Assembly: GCA_937902315.1 (NCBI GenBank)
Contig: CALGUG010000059.1
Span: 496,001 to 560,000, forward strand
DNA from: an uncultured Chloroflexales bacterium
Lineage (GTDB): Bacteria > Chloroflexota > Chloroflexia > Chloroflexales > Chloroflexaceae
Reading direction: 5' to 3'
DNA length: 64,000 bases
Made by a program: the position numbers and the translations under genes. Below the pieces are notes generated by a model that saw only the letters and a list, made by a program, of their open reading frames with translations, had not been told where the DNA came from and ran no database searches. Positions 58,995-64,000 of the stretch are shown here, piece by piece; the stretch's first letter is position 1; the number at the start of each line of letters is the position of its first letter.

Positions 58995-60497
58995 TTAGGC
59001 TTGTTTGGTGTTTGAGGGCCGTAGTAAGAAGGCAAAGGCTAGGGCGATCAAGCAAGCGGCGAGCGCAAAAAGGAAGGTTTCGCCCACAACTTGAGCCGCT
59101 ACATTGAGCAAAAAGCTGATCGGATCGCTGTTAGCCAAGGGGTCGGGAGCGCGCCGCAACTCGTCTTGACGCTGCACACCCCACAAGGTATAGATCGCGA
59201 TGCCGATTGTCATACCGACCAAGCGCAGGCTGATCACCAAGGCCGAGGCCGTGCCACGGGCATGTTCATCGGCGGCAGCGATGATCAGCGAGGCGATCGG
59301 CGAGAGCAGCAGGCCGAGGCCGATGCCTGCCAAGAGCAGATCGATCGACATGGCCAGATAGCCGCTATCGGCCTGCCACTGGCTCATCAGGCCGAAGCCG
59401 ACGATGGCTAGGATCAGCCCGAAGACGGCGGGCAGGCGTTCGCCCAGTTTGCCGCCCAGCCAGCCGCCCGGCACCGCCGCCGCCGCCATCGAGAGTGTCA
59501 GGGCCGAGAGCAGCCAGCCGCTATCCCAAGCGGCTTTGCGCAAAATATCGGGATCGTCGAAGTGCAGCAGAGCGAGGCGCGTATTGACAAAGATCGGCAC
59601 GTTGGCCAGCGCGATCGCCAAGGCGAAGCCGAGCAGCAGGTTGAGTAAGCTGGCGGCCGCCACATTGGGCCGTTTGAAGAGCGCCAAATCGATCAGCGGA
59701 TCGCGGCTGCGGCCTTCCCACCAGATAAAGGCCGCTAAAAGCACAATGGCTAGCCCGACCAGCGGCCAGATGTAGGGCGAGGGAGCGCTGCGCTCGCCAT
59801 AAAAATCGGTCTGGCCCAGCTCGGCGCCCGCCGAAAGCCCGAGGTTAAGGGCCGTGATGCTGCCCGCGATACAGAGCGCGCCCAGCCAGTCAAAGCGTCC
59901 TTTGACGCGCGTTACTATTACGCCGCTCAAAGCCCACCAAGTCGCTCCCAGTGCGACCATCCCCAAGGGCACGTTGATCCAGAAGAGCAGCCGCCAATCG
60001 TCGAAAGCGCGCATCAGCACGCCGCCGTAGAGATGTCCGACCATCCAGCCAGCTGTATCGACCGCGCCGATCACACCGAGCGCGATGGGGCGGCGCTGCA
60101 ACGCATAGAGATCGCTGACCAGCGCCATCGAGATCGGCACGATCGCGCCCGCGCCGAGCGCTTGCACCACCCGCCCCCAGATCACGCTGTTGAGGTTGGG
60201 CGCGACTGCAACCAGCAGCGAGCCGAGAATGAAGACCGTGAGGCTGATAAGGTAGCTCAAGCGCCGCCCGTAAAGGTCAGAGAAGCGCCCCATCAGGCTG
60301 AGGCTGATGGTGTAGGCCAGCAGATAGCCTGAGATAACCCAGGCTGCCCGATTGAGGTCGCTATCGATCGAGACGTTCAAATCGAGCATAATGCCCGGCA
60401 GCACCGCCGTCACAATCGTCAGGTCGATCGCACCGAGAAAGATTGCACAACAGACGAGGCCAAGGATCAGGTTGGCGCGCGGATGACTGGTTTGCAT
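58995..60497 (-). CDS. MFS exporter, DHA2 (EmrB/QacA, 14-helix) family
   Basis: 500 residues with about 14 hydrophobic helices. Helix 1 holds FLGAIDLTIVTAVLPGI (motif D1-like LDxTIVNVALP), the 2-3 loop GRFSDLYGRRLSYLI (motif A), and helix 5 GVIGAVDTAGWMVGHLYGGV (motif C). It likely exports hydrophobic or cationic compounds with proton exchange. The LppX-like lipoprotein gene lies 11 bases upstream in the same direction, so the two form an operon. In mycobacteria the LprG lipoprotein and the P55 MFS exporter form a comparable pair. Confidence 0.93.
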   Translation of the reverse strand: MQTSHPRANLILGLVCCAIFLGAIDLTIVTAVLPGIMLDLNVSIDSDLNRAAWVISGYLLAYTISLSLMGRFSDLYGRRLSYLISLTVFILGSLLVAVAPNLNSVIWGRVVQALGAGAIVPISMALVSDLYALQRRPIALGVIGAVDTAGWMVGHLYGGVLMRAFDDWRLLFWINVPLGMVALGATWWALSGVIVTRVKGRFDWLGALCIAGSITALNLGLSAGAELGQTDFYGERSAPSPYIWPLVGLAIVLLAAFIWWEGRSRDPLIDLALFKRPNVAAASLLNLLLGFALAIALANVPIFVNTRLALLHFDDPDILRKAAWDSGWLLSALTLSMAAAAVPGGWLGGKLGERLPAVFGLILAIVGFGLMSQWQADSGYLAMSIDLLLAGIGLGLLLSPIASLIIAAADEHARGTASALVISLRLVGMTIGIAIYTLWGVQRQDELRRAPDPLANSDPISFLLNVAAQVVGETFLFALAACLIALAFAFLLRPSNTKQA

Positions 60498-60508
60498 GCT
60501 GGATTATC

Positions 60509-61315
60509 CTAGCTACAAGAGATCGGGGCACGAATATCGACGGGCTGGTCGTAGTCGCGGAAGTTCATCTGCCAAGTGCTCGGGCGCTCGGGATCGGTGT
60601 CGCTATCGACGAAGATCAGCTGGGTGGCGCGCAGGGTCTGTTGGTCGGCCCAGACTTCAGTCTGCACTGGGCCAGCGCCAAGGCTGTTGTAGCTGATGGC
60701 GCGCAGGGCCTCGCCCGGGAAGATGCCGCGCAGGCGATAGTGCGGTTTGCCGCCCAGATCTTCGATGCCGACCAATGTAACGTCTTCGAAGCGGTCGCGG
60801 ATCAGGCTGACCACGCCGATTTTTTCGTCGAAGAGCACCGCCGGGTCGAAGAGCTCGCCGGGCGCAGCGCAGAGCCATTCGCGGTTGATCGGGTTGGTGA
60901 AGTATTGGGTGCCCGCCAGCGACACGGTGCGCACCTCGATCACGCTGCCGCTGCTGCGCACCTTCAAGCGGGCCAGAATGCCGTCGGGGCGTTCTAAAGC
61001 GCCTTCGACCGAAAGCAGCACAAAGTTCTGGTTCGGATCGCTATAGACCGCTTTGCCGCTCAGGCTGATCGTGAAGTTGACGGTTTTGGTGGCGGCGGTC
61101 GCCTCGCTGATGCCGGTAGCGATGGCTTTTGGGTCGAGCTGGGGGGTTGGGCTGGCTGCGGGCTGCTGGTTAGCAGCCTCGCTGCTTTGCTCGGCGGCCT
61201 GTTCGCCGACCGGCCTCGGTTCGCTTTGTGAGCAGGCGCTTAGCAGCAGAAGCAGGAGAGCGCAGAGGCAGAACCAGCCGCGCCGAAGCTGTTTTGGTGT
61301 ATGTTGAGCTTGCAA
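60509..61315 (-). CDS. LppX/LprAFG-like lipoprotein
   Basis: 268 residues from a TTG with AGGGGAAG upstream; there is no ATG before the mature part. The signal peptide ends in the lipobox LLLLSACSQ. The mature protein starts with a Gln/Ala/Pro linker, then beta-strand-rich parts (TVNFTISLSGKAVY, FVLLSVEGALERPDGILARL, YRLRGIFPGEALRAI, TEVWADQQTLRATQLIF) as in the LppX_LprAFG fold, which has a cavity for lipids. It is followed after 11 bases by the MFS exporter, so they probably move the same lipidic or hydrophobic substrate. Confidence 0.85.
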   Translation of the reverse strand: MQAQHTPKQLRRGWFCLCALLLLLLSACSQSEPRPVGEQAAEQSSEAANQQPAASPTPQLDPKAIATGISEATAATKTVNFTISLSGKAVYSDPNQNFVLLSVEGALERPDGILARLKVRSSGSVIEVRTVSLAGTQYFTNPINREWLCAAPGELFDPAVLFDEKIGVVSLIRDRFEDVTLVGIEDLGGKPHYRLRGIFPGEALRAISYNSLGAGPVQTEVWADQQTLRATQLIFVDSDTDPERPSTWQMNFRDYDQPVDIRAPISCS

Positions 61316-61534
61316 TCTCTTCTTCCCCTTTTGAATAGTCTAGTTCGTTGCATACAGTGGAACGGACCACTGCTATAGATTCGTTTGCGAGCGTAAAAGA
61401 AAGCTAGTTCTTCTATTTCGCGTTTAGAACAAAGCCTCAAGTGGCGCGCTATGCAACGAGATCCGCTTGTATTTTGGCTTGTTGGGGGCGCTCGGAATGC
61501 CAACAGCTACACCCCTGTGGTGGCGGGCAGGCTG

Positions 61535-61556
61535 TTGGTAGCCGTAGGCGGACGCG
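61535..61556 (-). repeat. Dispersed repeat copy 13
   Basis: TTGGTAGCCGTAGGCGGACG then CG, followed by CAGACCTTGTTTGGGG and AGACCAAGCCGCCATAG like copy 8. Confidence 0.85.
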
Positions 61557-61772
61557 GTTCAGACCTTGTTTGGGGTAGAGACCAAGCCGCCATAGCCCTG
61601 AACATAACAAGCGCATGTTGTCATAAGAGCCGTAGAACGCTTCGAGCACAAAAGGCACGTAGCGATCAGATTTGTTAGTAGCATAGCGCAGGCCCGAGCT
61701 TCTTCCAACAGACTTTGGGCAGAGCACCCTGAGAAAGATACGATTCGCTCGTCCCTAGGGTTCCAGATATAA

Positions 61773-61815
61773 AAGAAGCCGCCGTAGTAACAACTACGAC
61801 GGCGACGCTTCTAAA
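61773..61815 (-). terminator. Terminator of the hybrid kinase gene
   Basis: Minus strand GCCGTCGTAGT / ACTACGGCGGC stem, then TTCTTTTAT, just after the stop at 61820. Confidence 0.85.
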
Positions 61816-61819
61816 GACC

Positions 61820-64000
61820 TTAACTTAGTGCTTGCAGCAAGACCGCGCGCAGCTCGCCTTGGTCGAAGGGCTTGGCGAGCACGAAGTCGGCTCCGTGGGT
61901 CTCGTCTTCGCCCCAGCCCGTCAGCAAGACGGTGCGCAGGCCCGGATCGAGCTCGCGGGCGCGGCGTAGCACCTCTGAGCCGGGGATGTCGGGCATACCG
62001 AGGTCGGTCATCACGACATCGAAGCGGCCCGGCGTGATCGCCTTGAGCGCTTCCATACCGCCTGCGGTTGCAACGACACGGTGGCCCCAGCGCTGTAAGA
62101 TGCGTACCAGCGAGTCGCGTACCATCTCATCGTCTTCTACCACCAGAATGCCAGCAGGCGTCATGGGCTTGTCGATCTGGGCGGCCGCTCGCTCGAAGCG
62201 ATCGCGTTCGAGATCGCGCTCGTCGACATGGCGCACGGGCAGGCGCAAGACGAAGGTGCTGCCTTTACCCTCTTCGCTGGTAAAGGTAACGGTGCCGCCG
62301 AACATCATAACCGCCTCTTTGACGACAGTTAGACCTTGGCCCGTACCAGCATCGCCTTTTGTGCTCCAGAAGCGCTCGAAAATGTGCTCTTGCACTTCGG
62401 GAGACATACCGATACCGGTGTCGCTGACCTCGACAACCACATGGACTTGGCAATCGGGTGGCAAATCGTCGGACGGCTCGGGATCTTGGTAGGTGCGCAC
62501 GGTCAAGACGCCGCCGTTTGGCATAGCGTCGACAGCGTTGATGATCAAGTTGGTGACGGCATCGCGCAAGGGGCCTGCCCGCCCGATCAGCGAGGGCACG
62601 GGCGCAAGGTCGCGCTTGACCTCGATCGGTCGGCCTTGCTTTTGGGCTAGGTCGCGCCAGCGCGGACGAGTCAAGTCGAGCGCGTCGCGCACGATCAGGT
62701 GCAAGGGAACTTCGCTTACGGCCGTATCGCTGTCGGCGCGCGTGAAGGTCTGCAGACGCTTGACGGTTTCTGAGCCGCCGCGAGCCGCTCGTTCGATCAT
62801 GCGCAGCATTTCGCGCTGCTCTTCGTCTTGTACTTCAAATAGCAAAATCTGGGCGTTGCCCAAGATACCCGCCAAGAGGTTATTGAAGTCGTGTGCTACG
62901 CCGCTGGCTAATTCGCCGACTGCATTCAGACGAGCGGTAAGCGTGAGGCGCTCTTGGGCGCGCGCTAGCTCGCTGACGGTTCGTTCGCGATCTTGGGTCT
63001 CGCGTGCGTTGATGATTGCTGTGGCAAGGTAGCGAGAGAGTTCGGTTAGGGTGCGGATCTGATCTTCGGTAAAGGCCGAGGGACGGCGGCTGGCGAGGTT
63101 GATCGTGCCCAAACTTTCGCCTCGGCTTGCGATCGGTACAACTACACACGAGCGCAGACCGTTGGCCGCCAGTTGGCGTTCGATCGGGAAGATGCCGTAG
63201 CGCAGATCGCGCGTATAGTTCGGCATTCCCGAGATAAAGACCGATTTCCAAGGTGTATCGTCAGCCGGATAGAGTTCGCTCTCGGGCAGCGCTTCATCGC
63301 CGACTCGTTTGGCATCGTAGAGCGTATCGAGGCGGAAACGCTGATTGCTGGTTTCGTAGTGGGCGATCGATGCGTAGTCACAGGGCACAAACAGGCGGAT
63401 CTTTTGGACGATGGTTTTGAGTACTTGCGAACGGTCCGGACTGCTCACATCGTCGATCAGCTCGCTGACCACTTTGAGGCGATCGGTGCGCTCTTTGGCT
63501 TCGGCATAGAGCGTGACGTTTTCGAGCGCGATCGAGGCTTGGCTCACCAAGGCCATCAAAGCGCGCTGCTCTTCTTCGCCGTAGCTGTCGGGTGTGTCGC
63601 GCTCTACCACGGCGATGCCGGTTGGACGGCCTTGGCGCATAAAGGGCACCGCTAGCACGCTGCGTGGTTCGCCCGGTGTGAGATAGTCGTCGCGGTTGTT
63701 GAGCCGAGCGCGACCATCTTTCAAGACTTGGAAGATCAACAGCTCTGGGTCGTGCTCGAGCACGCCGTCTTCTTCGCGCCAGCGCCAACCGCCGATCGAG
63801 CCGCGCTGTTCGGCGATCTCTAAATCGCGCGAGCGCAGCATAAGCACCGCCGTGCGGTCGTAGGGCAGCAGTTGGGCGACTTGATCGAGCATCAGGCTCG
63901 GTATGTTGTCGGGCATAACCGAGCTGTTGAAGGATTGAGCGACTTGATAGATCGATTCGGCCAACTGGCGTCGCAGTTGTTCCGAACGGAAGAGGCTGCT
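61820..64000 (-). CDS. Hybrid sensor kinase, GAF-GAF-HisKA-HATPase-receiver (N-terminus outside window)
   Basis: The frame is open to the window edge, so at least 726 residues are present and the start is not here; ...LFRSEQLRRQLAESIYQVAQ precedes the first GAF domain. Two GAF domains follow (about first 150 residues, and 170-320; CVVVPIASRGESLGTINL). The NtrB-like core has ELASGVAHDFNNLLAGILGN (His), NLIINAVDAMPNGG, VSDTGIGMSPEVQ and GTGQGLTVVKEAV. The C-terminal receiver has VVEDDEMVRDSL, phospho-Asp in VVMTDLGMPDIPGSE, and FVLAKPF. A cytoplasmic sensor; a separate phosphotransfer partner is likely. Confidence 0.93.
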   Translation of the reverse strand, partial: SSLFRSEQLRRQLAESIYQVAQSFNSSVMPDNIPSLMLDQVAQLLPYDRTAVLMLRSRDLEIAEQRGSIGGWRWREEDGVLEHDPELLIFQVLKDGRARLNNRDDYLTPGEPRSVLAVPFMRQGRPTGIAVVERDTPDSYGEEEQRALMALVSQASIALENVTLYAEAKERTDRLKVVSELIDDVSSPDRSQVLKTIVQKIRLFVPCDYASIAHYETSNQRFRLDTLYDAKRVGDEALPESELYPADDTPWKSVFISGMPNYTRDLRYGIFPIERQLAANGLRSCVVVPIASRGESLGTINLASRRPSAFTEDQIRTLTELSRYLATAIINARETQDRERTVSELARAQERLTLTARLNAVGELASGVAHDFNNLLAGILGNAQILLFEVQDEEQREMLRMIERAARGGSETVKRLQTFTRADSDTAVSEVPLHLIVRDALDLTRPRWRDLAQKQGRPIEVKRDLAPVPSLIGRAGPLRDAVTNLIINAVDAMPNGGVLTVRTYQDPEPSDDLPPDCQVHVVVEVSDTGIGMSPEVQEHIFERFWSTKGDAGTGQGLTVVKEAVMMFGGTVTFTSEEGKGSTFVLRLPVRHVDERDLERDRFERAAAQIDKPMTPAGILVVEDDEMVRDSLVRILQRWGHRVVATAGGMEALKAITPGRFDVVMTDLGMPDIPGSEVLRRARELDPGLRTVLLTGWGEDETHGADFVLAKPFDQGELRAVLLQALS

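Larger units (their letters stand above)
61316..61819. other. Intergenic region with repeat copy 13
   Basis: About 500 bp; it holds one dispersed repeat and the terminator of the kinase gene. No supported gene. Confidence 0.65.

Overview
The window is a bacterial chromosome segment, most consistent with Chloroflexota, class Chloroflexia (Herpetosiphon/Chloroflexales-like). This is a judgement from gene style: several multi-GAF and PAS sensor proteins, two PAS-STAS (RsbR-like) proteins, a nusA-ylxR-infB-rbfA-nrnA operon, FKBP, RNHCP and 4-fold beta flower proteins. There is no 16S rRNA to confirm it. No rRNA, tRNA or CRISPR array was seen. Genes are mid-GC, while several spacers and the rloA/rloB-like pair are clearly AT-rich.

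Layout. 1-5760: translation/transcription operon on the minus strand (nusA, ylxR, infB, rbfA, a methyltransferase, the start of nrnA) read from a good promoter at 5732-5760. 5870-10952: a small lipoprotein, a NarL-type response regulator with a kinase carrying a C-terminal YHS domain, and a large GAF sensor kinase. 11.6-14.6 kb: O-methyltransferase and PAS-PAS-PAS-STAS protein. 15.4-19.8 kb: pabA/trpG and a peptide ABC transporter (binding protein and two permeases, no ATPases). 20.2-23.9 kb: a 4-fold beta flower protein, murD and a menC-like enolase. 24.2-37.2 kb: a 13-kb minus-strand predicted defence operon. 37.5-50.7 kb: FKBP, HD hydrolase, class V aminotransferase, PAS-STAS protein, small membrane proteins, methyltransferase, DUF6348-like protein, SDR epimerase, RNHCP protein, two alpha/beta hydrolases, a 2H phosphoesterase and an Imm5-like protein. 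51.1-54.4 kb: pseudo-receiver, Sua5/TsaC, PPOX enzyme, MoxR ATPase. 54.5-56.2 kb: a frameshifted pseudogene beside its intact paralogue. 56.8-58.8 kb: an AbiL/RloAB-like pair. 59-64 kb: DHA2 exporter with an LppX-like lipoprotein, and the C-terminal part of a hybrid sensor kinase cut by the window edge.

The main system of interest is the operon at 24209-37194. In transcription order it holds an SNF2-type helicase with a DUF3883-like C-terminus, a zinc-finger protein with three 18-residue tandem repeats, an ADP-ribosylglycohydrolase homologue that has lost its first metal-binding Asp pair, a DUF1156 DNA adenine methylase, and a DUF499 ATPase with a Swt1-like HEPN domain. The methylase gene is itself interrupted by an in-frame insertion of about 470 bp. 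That insertion carries, in another frame and with its own Shine-Dalgarno, a gene for a four-helix-bundle protein of the 23S rRNA intervening-sequence (IVP) family. The methylase core is also of markedly different base composition from its two ends.

The spacers carry two dispersed repeat families. Thirteen copies of a GCGTCCGCCTACGGCTA core were found only between genes, and the first twelve strictly alternate in orientation. A MITE-like family is bounded by TACCAAATCC / GGATTTGGTA; two of its members hold an internal hairpin whose arms differ by compensatory changes.
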